DNA of 64,000 bases. Origin: Crambe crambe. Taxonomy: Eukaryota; Porifera; Demospongiae; Poecilosclerida; Crambeidae. The notes beneath the pieces were generated by a model. It saw only the letters and a program-made list of their open reading frames with translations. It ran no database searches and was not told the DNA's origin. The stretch is from the NCBI GenBank assembly GCA_963924555.1, contig OZ004584.1:5579001-5643000 (forward strand), given 5' to 3'. Position numbers and translations under genes: made by a program. Of this stretch, positions 22,315-33,555 are shown piece by piece; position 1 is the stretch's first letter, and each line of letters begins with the position of its first letter.

Positions 22315-23075
22315 AGATGTATACACAACACATCTGTATTGCACTGTATTTTGGCTAGTACTTTCAAGGTCACACATTTGATAACTCATTGCATACATCT
22401 ATCTCATTACACGAGTCAGAGTGGAATATGGCAAGTGATTTCATGAGTAAGGCGGCCGTATTTTACGAGCTGAAGGTGAGTGAAAATACAGCATACGAGT
22501 GAAATGACTCAGCCATATTCCACAATGAGTGTGATAAATGATTTATTCTATATTAATTTTGATATACTTACAATAAGCATTATGTATATGTAAGTTGTTG
22601 TGGTTATTTATAACAGACTGGCTGTTCTATAGATGTTGACTTGTAAGTTGCTAGGCAGCTGCACACAAGGAAAGCTGTAATACTTACCACAATTCCTTTT
22701 AACAATCACACCTGTGACCATACATGTCACTTCAAAGATATCTCTTGACTGTAATTCTAGTGTGTGAATAGAAAGTAGTCTACGTATGTATACATGACAC
22801 ATCTGTATTGCACTGTACTTCAGCTTACATTTTCAAGGTCACACATTAGATAACTCAGTGGCATACTAACTGTTATTCCGTTTAACAATCACACCTGTGA
22901 CCGTGTCACTTCAAAGATATCCCTCAGAAAATATGAAGTCTTATGTGTAAACGACACATCCCCATTGCACTGTACTTTGGCTTATACTTTCAAGGTCACA
23001 CATTAGATAACTCGGTGCATACTAACTGTTATTTCCTTTAACAATCACACCTGTGACCATGCACATATCATTTCA
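22315..23075. repeat. ~155-bp tandem array with foldback, unit B
   Basis: Counterpart of 7570-8360, with the TTTCAAGGTCACACAT-type units and the foldback at 22421-22523. It has gained and lost units relative to the other two arrays. Confidence 0.7.
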
Positions 23076-23379
23076 AAGATGTCTCAGAGATTGAGTGTGA
23101 CTATAATGCAGCACACAATTTTAAGGGCATCTTGACCCCCAAGCATTCCTTTGCCTCCAATCCTGCAGGTGATCACACAGTGCATTCCTATCCTACCATT
23201 TACTACAGTCCTGCCAGTGAAGCCAACATGAAAATGAAAAATTCCCACACCTTTCTAGAGAGAGAGAGAGAGAGAAAGAGAAAATTGAACTCTAGATTTT
23301 CATGACTTTGGATCACTAGTTATCTGCTGTTTTGTTTTGTTATTATTATTGTTGTTGTTGTTGTTGTTGTTGCTTCTAG

Positions 23380-23417
23380 GTTGGAGTAAACAAGGACCAT
23401 CATGGGGTTGATTTAAG
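23380..23417 (+). pseudogene. FERM exon remnant (KDHHGVD block)
   Basis: After a TTCTAG acceptor the block reads GVNKDHHGVDLR before a GTAGG donor. In FERM proteins of the band 4.1/PTPN3/4 group this region reads LEMYGV...KD..GVDI. A deletion of about 15 bases has removed the LEFYGM part that survives in the copy at 31108. The block is absent from unit A. Confidence 0.55.
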
Positions 23418-25233
23418 GTAGGGGATGTTTTTTTACATATGCTATGCTCCAATTCCAGAGCTCCTGCCTATTTATGCTCAACTAAAAGAATTTGATAAGA
23501 ACTATTGTAGCCTCTTTTAGTCATTAATGAAGTTAAGAGTCGACATTAATAATCCCATACCTGGAAGTAAAATCCTGAACAGTTCACTAATGTTTTTACC
23601 AGTTATTAAGTTATCAAGAATGTTGTGGTTGCTGTAGACTCAATACCAGTCACATTAAGTAAGTAGCTGCCTTCCAGTCATTTTAGCTATACAGAATCAT
23701 AAACTGACCACAATGCAGCTTCATACCATAATGCACGGCTAACTCCTACGGATGATGGTAGGTGGCCATTTCAGAGTTTTTTGTTGTTTTTTTTGTTGTT
23801 GTTTTTTTTAAGTATCTGTGTGTATACAATAATGGTTAGTACATGGCTTTGCCTAGGACAAATAAACTAAATCCTTGGAGCCCTGGACATAGGGGAAGTC
23901 CTGCAGCTATGCTAGCATTTTGCTGGCATTAAGGTTCAACCCATTATTCCAAAAACTATGCCAGCATAATTTATAATATAGGGCTGGGAATCACATGCAA
24001 CAGCGTGTCCATCTTGAAGGGAAAAAACCCTGATCACCACATTTGCATGGAGGACAGAATAAAAAGGAAGAGAGAGCAGAGAGATTAAGAGTAAGGATTC
24101 CACCACTGCTTCATCATTTATAACATTGGTGTTTTATAGAAGAACAGGGTTTGCTAACCTGAAGTATCTAGCGATATGACGGGTCAGTTCTCCCTCGTCC
24201 CCCTGGACCAGGACATTCCAATCAAACTCCACCAAATCACTACAGAATCTTACAACTAGAAAATGTGGTGTGTGTTGAGAAAGCCTACTATAGCTACATC
24301 TATGTGTAGTTATCAAAGATTAATTGTTATATTTTATAGTAGCTGAAGTTTATTGTTGTTTTTTGGCAAAAATTTTTGTTGAATGTGTGTATTCATCAAA
24401 ATAATGATGCAATAAGCCTCAAAGCGAGTTTCCTACTTCACTCCCTTTATATCTCATCTTGGTCTGTCATGGGAGTGAAGTAGGAATAGTTAGCTCTAAT
24501 ATTAGTGATGGGTAAGGGGAAGTTCACTTTCTTGTTTTTTTGGAACCGCACACAGCCATCTCTACTTAAAATTCTATTTCTTATTGTGTTATGCATATCA
24601 TCTCCTTTCATGTCCTAACAATAACTGATATGTGTTCAATGTTGTAGTTTATTATACACCCACCATGCAGGGTACTAAACCATGTGCTATGTAAGTGTGC
24701 AACAAACTGAAAACCAAGTGTCATATGCACCTATATAGCTCTAGTACTACCTAAGCTGCTAACTTTTTTTGATATAAGACCTAACAAGTTCAGTAATTAC
24801 CACTCCAGTACATCACTAGTTATGTGGACAGTTCCTTCTCCTACAGAGTTGTTTCTACCATACAGTGGACTATTTTCGAGGGGTTAAATTTTCATGGATG
24901 GTTGGTGTATACCATGTGTGCTATATGTGCAACTAAACATCTATTGTCTAAACATATGAAGTGAGCTGCAAGAGTCTGTGCTAGAAGTAGAAGTTATGAC
25001 TATGACTATTTGTGGCAGAAATCCAGTCATCACACATAACATACAATCTAAGCCTTCCTGACATGGACAATCTTCCACAGCAACTTTCTTCACCAGAGAA
25101 TTTGCTGATAAAAAATGGTACTATCCTTGAAAGGGTGCCATGGGAATCCAGAAGACAAGTCTTGGTTAAATTGGTTAAATTTTCGTTGATTTAGGGTATC
25201 CATAAAAACCGAACAAAAAACAACAACAAGTGA
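23418..25233. other. Intronic stretch before receptor copy 5
   Basis: No intact gene. It contains the conserved short blocks near 24055 and 24180 described for unit A, a one-armed foldback at 24432-24565, T-rich runs, and the receptor upstream block from about 24925. Confidence 0.4.
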
Positions 25234-25241
25234 TATAAAAA
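25234..25241 (+). promoter_or_regulatory. TATA box of receptor copy 5
   Basis: TATAAAAA lies 114 bases before the ATG at 25348, in the shared leader. Confidence 0.65.
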
Positions 25242-25347
25242 CAGCTTCAGTTCACAGCAAGAAGCAGTTGTCCTAGTGACATTTCCACACAGTCAATTGT
25301 GAATTAACTATCATTCTCTGCAAGAGTTCAGCTATCTGTCTTTAGTC

Positions 25348-26958
25348 ATGGAAGGAGAAAATGAATATGAAATGATCACTCTTGACAATCAAAGCTTTGA
25401 TGTTCCTTCAAGCGACAAGCCTCAAAATCCATCCGGATCTGAAAAACAAGTTCCTTCAAGAGACGAGCCTCAAAATCCGTCCGGATCTGAAAAACAAGTT
25501 CCTTCAAGAGACGAGCCTCAAAATCCGTCCAGATCTGAAAAACAAGTTCCTTCAAGAGACGAGCCTCAAAATCTGTCTGGATCTGAAAAACGAGTTCCTT
25601 CAAGAGACGAGCCTCAAAATCCGTCCGGATCTAAAAAACGAGTTCCTTCAAGAGACGAGCCTCAAAATCCGTTAGCATATGAAGATCTTGAGTCACAGTA
25701 TAAAATGCCTGCTTGTAGTTGGATGTGTTTTATTTTACTGGTTGGATTCATCTTAGTAGGTAGTGCTGCATTCATTAGCTTGGGTCTTACCTCATGGAAT
25801 ATCAATTCCAACTTAAGAACACAAACTATGGGGCTTCAGGCTTCTAATGTAGCTGAACTTGAAAGAAGATTAGCACAGCTTCAGGTTTCTGTGAACAATA
25901 ATACATTGGAATGCGACAAAAAGATATTGGAGGTTCGAAATGACAGTACATCTGAACTTGAAAGAAGATTAGCACAGCTTCAGGATTCTGTGAACAATAA
26001 TACTTCCGAACGTGAAAGGAGAATAATGGAGCTTCGGAATGATACTACATCTGAACTCGAAAGAAGACTAACACACTTTCAGATATTTGAAAATAATCGC
26101 GATGATATTCAGAATAGGAATATTTTGTTATTGGTTAGGTCATTGACTGGTTTAGCTTCTTCATGTTCTGCTATCTTTGCAGTGTATCCCTCCTCCCCAT
26201 CAGGTCACTACTGGATCGAGCCCTCCAATGGCTCTGCTGTACATGTGTACTGTGATATGACCAGGTCCTGTGGTAATATCACTGGAGGGTGGATGAGAGT
26301 GGCTAGTCTGGACTGGAGCAATGAATCTCTTCCATGTCCCGATGGATTCAGAGAACGCAGTGACTCTGGCAACCGCACTTGTGGAATCAACTCCAGAACT
26401 GGTTCATGTCCTTCTTTGATTTTCAAAACATACAACACTTCGTATAGTAGAGTCTGTGGCAAGATTAATGGTTATCAAGTTGGTACTCCAGATGCATTCA
26501 GTACAATACATGGGCGTGGTTCAAACATAACAATTGACTCTAATTATGTGGATGGTGTTAGTCTTACGCATGGAGGCAATCCTAGGAGACATATCTGGAC
26601 TTTTGTTGCTGCTCATGATGATATGCTTAGTATGACATGGGTACCTAGTATCTGTCAGTGTGTGCTACCGAGTGGTAGGAGCACCATGGCCCCTCCTTTG
26701 TTTGTGGGAATGGACTACTTCTGTGATACAGGATGTCGAATGGAAGCACAAATTAGACAATTTTACCCTGATGATCCCCTGTGGAATGGGGTTGGGTGTG
26801 CTTCTACTAGCACATGCTGTTCCTTCAATAACCCCCCGTGGTTCAACAAGCAACTCCCATCAGCCACCACTGACGACATAGAGATGAGGGTGTGTCGTGA
26901 TGAGAGCAGAGACAATGAAGACATTGCCATATCGAATGTTGAAATTTATGTACAGTAG
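25348..26958 (+). CDS. Fibrinogen-related type II membrane receptor, copy 5
   Basis: A 536-residue intronless frame, the longest member. The cytoplasmic tail is expanded to six copies of the 16-residue VPSRDEPQNPSGSEK unit (DNA 25400-25680), between NEYEMI and LAYEDL (ITIM-like). The transmembrane helix and three-unit stalk follow, with the ILLLVRSLTGLASSCSAIF stalk end shared with copies 1 and 2. The ectodomain carries HGRGSNITIDSN like copies 4 and 6, so the gene looks mosaic. Its loop after TFVAA is HDDMLSMTWVPSI, and CVLPSGRSTM replaces the usual CxRPGDSRIM. Role as in copy 2: a cell-surface protein with a signalling-capable tail, by inference. Confidence 0.85.
   Translation: MEGENEYEMITLDNQSFDVPSSDKPQNPSGSEKQVPSRDEPQNPSGSEKQVPSRDEPQNPSRSEKQVPSRDEPQNLSGSEKRVPSRDEPQNPSGSKKRVPSRDEPQNPLAYEDLESQYKMPACSWMCFILLVGFILVGSAAFISLGLTSWNINSNLRTQTMGLQASNVAELERRLAQLQVSVNNNTLECDKKILEVRNDSTSELERRLAQLQDSVNNNTSERERRIMELRNDTTSELERRLTHFQIFENNRDDIQNRNILLLVRSLTGLASSCSAIFAVYPSSPSGHYWIEPSNGSAVHVYCDMTRSCGNITGGWMRVASLDWSNESLPCPDGFRERSDSGNRTCGINSRTGSCPSLIFKTYNTSYSRVCGKINGYQVGTPDAFSTIHGRGSNITIDSNYVDGVSLTHGGNPRRHIWTFVAAHDDMLSMTWVPSICQCVLPSGRSTMAPPLFVGMDYFCDTGCRMEAQIRQFYPDDPLWNGVGCASTSTCCSFNNPPWFNKQLPSATTDDIEMRVCRDESRDNEDIAISNVEIYVQ
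25400..25680. repeat. 48-bp coding tandem repeat in the receptor tail
   Basis: The 48-base unit encodes 16 residues (VPSRDEPQNPSGSEKQ and variants). It is present about six times here, about three times in copies 1, 2 and 6, and twice in copy 4, always in frame. Confidence 0.9.
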
Positions 26959-27990
26959 TGTGCTGAGACAAATACTTTGATTCATATATCATTTACACCT
27001 CATCAACACTAAATGTTAGTCACCTCATATAGATAGGCTATTAAAAAGCCAAAGGTCACCCCTATGATTCAGTCATTGTGCAGTTGCCTACTAAAGAATA
27101 AGCATCTTTGTGTTGACTCTCTTGAGCGCACCACGACGAACCCAACGAACTACATAGACCTTGGTAGAATCTTCCTTTTTGGAACTGTGTACATTATTTG
27201 CAGTATTGTATTTGTTTGATGAGTGTGAATGCTGTGAGAGTGGTGTCAGCAGGAAGTAGCTAACAAATTCAAATGGGTCAGACCACACCCTTAATGGGTG
27301 TATCCTAACTACACTCATTGTAATAATTATTACCAAAAAAAAAAAAAGAGTCAAGGTTATCAGTGAGAATTTTGTCCATTCACTCTGCCTCAGTGAGCTG
27401 AAGCATTTTAAATCCTGGTGTGGAAGGCACCTCTAGAAACGAATTATGCCACTCATGCTCATTTCACACACAACCATGCTCCTTTGTGTGAGACATGCCC
27501 ATTTACACTGAAAATATTGGCCTGACCAGCCAGAGTGCTTCCTATGCCCCTATAGTAACAATTAAAAAAACAACAACAAAAAAACAACAAAACAACAATA
27601 GCAAAGAAAACGAAACCAAAAACTTCCTGTTCTGTTCTATATAGTTCAGCACTTTGATGGTTGCCATAGTGTTACTGTAATGTGTATTCCCATACCGTTG
27701 CTAGGCTACCTGAAAGTTGCAACTAGCTGCACTATAATACTGCTGAAATAATGTAATAACAAGAGTCAATTTCCATGAATTGGATGGGCAGATGGGCAGG
27801 TCAACTGCGATTTGTTATAATTGACGGATTGGATCATGTGACCATCATAATGACTCCACATTCATATACACAGCCCCACTAGCATGGATCATGAAACATA
27901 TGAGATCATGTGACTTCTCTTCTTTCACCAATCCACACACAGCTAGTAGCCACTGGCTAGCATAGCATGTGACTATTATATGACTTATCT
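26959..27990. other. Intronic spacer after receptor copy 5
   Basis: No gene. The first 190 bases match the 3' flank of copy 2 (11978-12165), followed by the common repeat with an ACACCC hairpin near 27287, an A-rich segment and the lead-in to the PDZ remnant. Confidence 0.45.
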
Positions 27991-29571
27991 TGAGCAGAAT
28001 GCGTTTGAGGAGCAGATAAGTCAAGTGAGTATGGATGACCTTGCAGCTGAGGGTCTGCTCCTCATCAGAATGCAGCCAGACCAACAAGGGAGGTACGGCT
28101 TCATCGTCAAGGTAACTGGACAGTATCGAGTGTAATATAGATTTTTGGGGGTTTTGCTAAATTTTTGCTGCTACATAAAAAGTTTAGTATGTAATTGTAG
28201 TTGTTGCCTCAATTGCGGGGGTGGAGCTGATGAAAGAATGCCAGTGATAGTGACCAAAATCACTCCTGATTCACCGGTAAGATGTTAAGCATGCCAGTGA
28301 TGGGATCAAGTTTAAAATCCATCATTCATCTTTGAGGGGGATGGAGTGAATAGGAAATACACGTTGGTGCACTGCAATAACGAGAGTGTGTACTTTATAC
28401 CAACTATAAACAATATAACAGTAAAGGTATCTTACTGTTTACAGAGGGCATTCAAAAGATATGCAATAAACTTTTCACTTTCAGAGTGTAGCTTAGAAGT
28501 GATTTGTGTATTGGAGTTTGCAGCGTTCTTACAACAATAAAGTGAAAGCCACATGTGCATTGGCAACTATGCCTAATTTCTGATTGTTAAAATTTCATTC
28601 TCATGTTTTATGGCCACCCAAGTGGTTGGCCATATGACCAGCTACTGGAAAAATTATTTTTAACTCTGAATGCACCACTTTTTAACCACTTTCTTTGACC
28701 TAATCTTGTTTGATGATGCTCGCAGGCTGCTACTTGTAATCCCCCTGTGGAGGAAGGAGTTCAAGTCCTCTACATCGACAACAGAGCCATCACCGAGAAA
28801 ACACATGAACAGATTATCTTGTTGATCTTGGAGGGGTTAACTACTTGGGATGAAACCCTGAACTTTATGTACTCTCATTTTGGTCCCAGTGAACTGGTGA
28901 TGATAGTGAAGCCTCGTAACCTCCAGTGAGTGAACCTGACACTGGGAAGTTCAGCTCCTACAATGGACAATGATCCGGGACACATGCTGAGAGAGTCCCT
29001 TACCTCCCTCAAGGGAACCCTCTCCTCTGGAAAGGGACTCCTCCATTTCGATGTGAGTGTAAAAATTAGTTAAAATATTGATACAAAAGTTTTTTTTCGC
29101 TTTTGTTTATTTTTATTTATATTAATTTTACAAAATACTTGTAAAGTGTACATGATAATTTATGAACAAATCAATACCATAATTATAAAACCAGATTTTA
29201 CAGACATATTTTTTTTGTTCTTGTTTTTTTTTGTTGTTGTTGTTTTTTGCTCCATAAGACAAGTAGCCATTATAAGAATTGATAGAGAAGTGAAAGAAAT
29301 TACATCTTTTGGTATAGAGGTTTTGTAATGTATAGAAAGTCCACATCTAGTTGCACCTGCTGGTAATTGTAGAAAAAATGTCCTTAGTATAAGTAGCATT
29401 ACAAGGAGTTCGCATTGAGGTGTTCACTCTTATTTATGTAAGCACATGGGACTGAAAATCACTATCTCATGCTTCCCTTTCTTTGTTGCAGAGACTATAC
29501 AGAAGGAAGCCAGGCATGGCAGCCATTCCCTCAAAACCTGGGCAGAAACAGATATCGTGACATTTCAGCTT
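27991..29571 (+). pseudogene. PTPN3/PTPN4-like phosphatase copy C, PDZ part only
   Basis: Blocks at 27991-28111, 28220-28276, 28726-28828, 28890-29052 and 29492-29571 correspond to the PDZ blocks and the first PTP block of copies A and B. Lesions are numerous: the first acceptor and exon start are deleted, the acceptor of block 2 is CGG instead of CAG, block 3 loses its end and donor, block 4 has CGA to TGA (NLQ then stop), and block 5 has an 11-base net deletion. All remaining PTP exons are gone; the sequence jumps near 29610 to a short piece of the intron before the fourth PTP block and then near 29680 to the FERM-side repeat array of the next unit. Confidence 0.85.
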
Positions 29572-29679
29572 GTAAGAAACTAGCTTACTATGAGATTGAG
29601 CTAGAGAGGAGGAGAGCAGTGCTTGAATACCATATTAAAGGATTTTGATATTCTTGCTTATGATTATGCACATAAATCA

Positions 29680-30750
29680 TATGTATACACAACACATCTG
29701 TATTGCACTGTATTTTGGCTAGTACTTTCAAAGTCACACATTTGATAACTCAGTGCACACATAACAATATCTCATTGCACGAGTCAGAGTGGAATATGGC
29801 AAGTGATTTCATGAGTAAGGCAGCCGTATTTTCACGAGCCGAAGGTGAGTGAAAATACAGCCTATGAGTGAAATGACTCGCCATATTCCACGACGAGTGT
29901 GATAAATGATTTATTCTATACTTGAGATACTTACAAATAAGCATTTATGAGTTGTTATGGTTATTTATAACAGACAGGCTATTCCATAGATGTTGACTTG
30001 TAAGTTGCTAGGCAGCTGCACACAAGGAAAGCTGTAATACTTACCACAATTCCTTTTAAAAATCACACCTGTGACCATGCACGTCACTTCAAAGATATCT
30101 CTTGGAGATTGACTGTAATTCTAGTGTGTGAATAGAAAGTAGTCTACTTACGTATGTATACATGACACATCTGTATTGCACTGTACTTCGGCTTACATTT
30201 TCAAGGTCACACATTAGATAACTCAGTGGCATACTAATTGTTATTCTGTGACCATGTCACTTCAAAGATATCCCTCAGAAAATATAAAGTCTTATGTATA
30301 AACGACACATCCCCATTGCACTGTACTTCAGCTTGTACTTTCAAGGTCACACATTAGATAACTCGGTGCATACTAACTGTTATTCCCTTTAACAATCACA
30401 CCTGTGACCATACACGTGTCACTTCAAAGATACCTCTCAGAAAATAGTCTATGTATACACGCACATTCGTATTGCACTGTATACTTCGGCTTATACTTTC
30501 AAGGTCACACATTAGATAACTCGGTGCATACTAACTGTTATTCCCTTTAACAATCACACCTGTGACCATACACGTGTCACTTCAAAGATACCTCTCAGAA
30601 AATAGTCTATGCATACACGACACATTCGTATTGCACTGTACTTCGGCTTATACTTTCAAGGTCACACATTAGATAACTCAGTGCATACTAACTGTTATTT
30701 CCTTTAACTATCACACCTGTGACCATGCACATATCATTTCAAAGATGTCT
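29680..30750. repeat. ~155-bp tandem array with foldback, unit C (expanded)
   Basis: TCAAGGTCACACATT cores lie at about 30201, 30341, 30499 and 30655, giving a 140-159-bp period, plus a diverged unit near 29728. The foldback lies at 29789-29891. This is the largest of the three homologous arrays. Confidence 0.8.
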
Positions 30751-30937
30751 CAGAGATTGAGTGTGACTGTAATGCAGCACACAATTTTGAGGGCATCTTG
30801 ACCCCCAAGCATCCCTTTGCCTCCAATCCTGCAGGTGATCACACAGTGCATGAACAAGTCCCACCATTCCTATCCTACCATTTACTACAGTCCTGCCAGT
30901 GAAGCCAACATGAAAATGAAAAATTCCCACACCTTTC

Positions 30938-30939
<2 letters not shown>

Positions 30940-31022
<83 letters not shown>
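30940..31022. repeat. (GA)n microsatellite, unit C
   Basis: About 41 GA dinucleotides. The corresponding site in units A and B has only a short AGAGAGA run, so this tract expanded here. Confidence 0.95.
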
Positions 31023-31026
<4 letters not shown>

Positions 31027-31107
31027 GAACTCTAGATTTTCATGACTTTGGATCACTAGTTATCTGCTGTTTTGTTTTGTTGTTGTTGTTGTTATTGTTA
31101 TTTCTAG

Positions 31108-31160
31108 GTTGGAATTTTATGGGATGGAGTAAACAAGGACCATCATGGGATTGATTCAAG
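31108..31160 (+). pseudogene. FERM exon remnant (LEFYGME-VNKDHHGID block)
   Basis: After a TTTCTAG acceptor the block reads LEFYGME and, after a one-base frame change, VNKDHHGIDSR before a GTAGGG donor. This corresponds to the LELYGVEFHYARD-type region of PTPN3/4 FERM. The upstream FERM blocks seen in units A and B are deleted in this unit. Confidence 0.6.
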
Positions 31161-33441
31161 GTAGGGGCATGCAAATGATGTTTTTTCCCCCTCCCTATTA
31201 CATATGCTATGCTCCAATTCCAGAGCTCCTGCCTATTTATGCTCAACTAAAAGAATTTGATATTGTAGCCTTTTTTGGTCAGCCATCATTCATAATCGCA
31301 GGATCTAGCAAGTTAGCTTGCTTAAGCATTTAGTAAAAAAAAAAAATTATAAAAAAAAACAACAGAAGTTGTATGATAGAAATACATTTTTTACCATCAC
31401 TGATTAGGTAAAAGTACATTTTAATTCAGCAATTCTACCGGGTTTATATACTAATGAAGTTAAGAGTCGACATTAATAATCCCATACCTACCAACCCCTG
31501 GAAGTAAAATCCTGAACAGTTCACTAATGATTTTACCAGTTATTAAGTTATCAAGAATGTTGTAGTTGCTGTAGACTCAATACCAGTCACATTAAGTAGC
31601 TGCCTTCCAGTCATTTTAGCTATACAGAACCACAAACTTACCACAATGCAGCTTCATACCATAATGCGTGGCTGGAGGCATGCATTTGACTGTTACTGGA
31701 TGATGGTGCGTGGCCGTACCACCTTTCAGAATTTTTTTTTGTTATTGTTGTTGTTTTTAAAATATCTGTGTGTATACAATTATGCAAGGACAAATAGACT
31801 AAATCCTTGGAGCCCTGGACATACCTAGGGGAAGTCCTGCAGCTATGCTAGCATTTTGCTGGCATTAAAGTTCAATCCATTATTCCCAAAACTATACCAG
31901 ATATCTCTAATATAGGGCTGGGAATCACATGCAACGTTATGTCCATCTTGAAGGGAAAAACCCTAATCACCACATTTGCGTGGTATGTAGGTATGCAACC
32001 AGCCAATTATCGACCTTCAACTTGGTATTTGTTCTCTCCTATTAGCATAATTGTGACAATTCATAGACTGCTGTAATTAATTTGTGGATAGCCTTGAGCC
32101 TTTGGCTGAAAATGATTTATGAATGGTCTGTCATGAAGTACATGAAATCAGTGATATGAGAGATGGCTACCTTATCTGTTCGTGTTGCAGGACAGAATAA
32201 AAAGGAAAAGAGAGCGGAGAGATTAAGAGTAAGGATTCCACCACTGCTTCATCATTTATAACATTGGTGTTTTATAGAATAAGAGGGTTTGCTAACCTGA
32301 AGTGTCAATATCTGGTGATATGATGGATCAGTTCTCCCTTGTCCCCCTGGACCAGGACATTCCAATCAAACTCCACTGAATCACTACAGACATCTTACAA
32401 CTAGAAAATGTGGTGTGTTGAGAAAGGTTACATCTATGTGTAGTTATCAAAGATAAATAGTTATATTTTATAGTTTATTGTTGTTTTTTGGCAAAAATGT
32501 TTGATGAATGTGTGTATTCATCAAAATAGTGTGATAAGCCTCAAAGCGAGTTTCCTACTTCACTCCCTTTATATCTCATCTTGGCCTGTCATGGGAGTGA
32601 AGTAGGAATAGTTAGCTCTAATATTAGTGATGGGTAAGAGGAAGTTCATTCTGAACTTTTTTGAACCGCACACAGCCATCCCTACTTAAAATATTATTTC
32701 CTTTATTTCCTATTGTGTTATGCATATCATCTCATTTCATGTCCTAATAATAACTGATATGTGTTCAATGTTGTAGTTTATTATACACCCACCATGCAGG
32801 GTACTAAACCATGTGTTATGTAAGTGTGCAACAAACTGAAAACCAAGTGTCATATGCACCTATATAGCTCTAGTACTACCTAAGCTGCTAACATTTTTTG
32901 ATATAAAACTAGTAATTACCACTCCAGTGCATCACTAGTTACCGTATAGTGGACTATTTTCGAGGGATAAAATTTCATGTTAATGGGAAAATGGATGGTT
33001 GGTTGGTGTAGTGCATGCAGCTGTAGCAATGTGTGCTATATGTGCAACTAAACATCTATTGTCTAAACATATGAAGTGAGCTGCAAGAGTCTGTGCTAGA
33101 AGTAGAAGCTGTGACTATGACTAACTCATTCGTGGCAGAAATCCAGTCATGGATCATACATAGCATACAATCTAAGCTTCCTGACGTGGACAATCTTCCA
33201 CAGCAACTTTCTTCACCAGCAAATTTGCTGATAAGATGGTACTATCCTTGAAAGGGTGCCATGGGAATCCAGAAGACAAGTCTTTTTGCATTTGCATCAG
33301 ATTTTGCTACTGCAATGATCTAGAACTAACATGGGGGTGTGGATAGGATGCGTGGTAGATATATTATTCATTGGTTAAATTTTCGTTGATTTAGGATATC
33401 CACAAAAACCGAACAAAAAAACAAAAAACAAAAAAAAGTGA
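31161..33441. other. Intronic stretch before receptor copy 6
   Basis: No intact gene. It holds the same conserved short blocks (near 32190 and 32320) and a one-armed foldback at 32554-32687 as the other units, then the receptor upstream block from 33038. Confidence 0.4.
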
Positions 33442-33449
33442 TATAAAAA
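33442..33449 (+). promoter_or_regulatory. TATA box of receptor copy 6
   Basis: TATAAAAA lies 114 bases before the ATG at 33556, in the shared leader. Confidence 0.65.
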
Positions 33450-33555
33450 CAGCTTCAGTTCACAGCAAGAAGCAGTTGTCCTATTGACATTTCCACACAG
33501 TCAATTGTGAATTAACTATCATTCTCTGCAAGAGTTCAGCTATCTGTCCTTAGTC

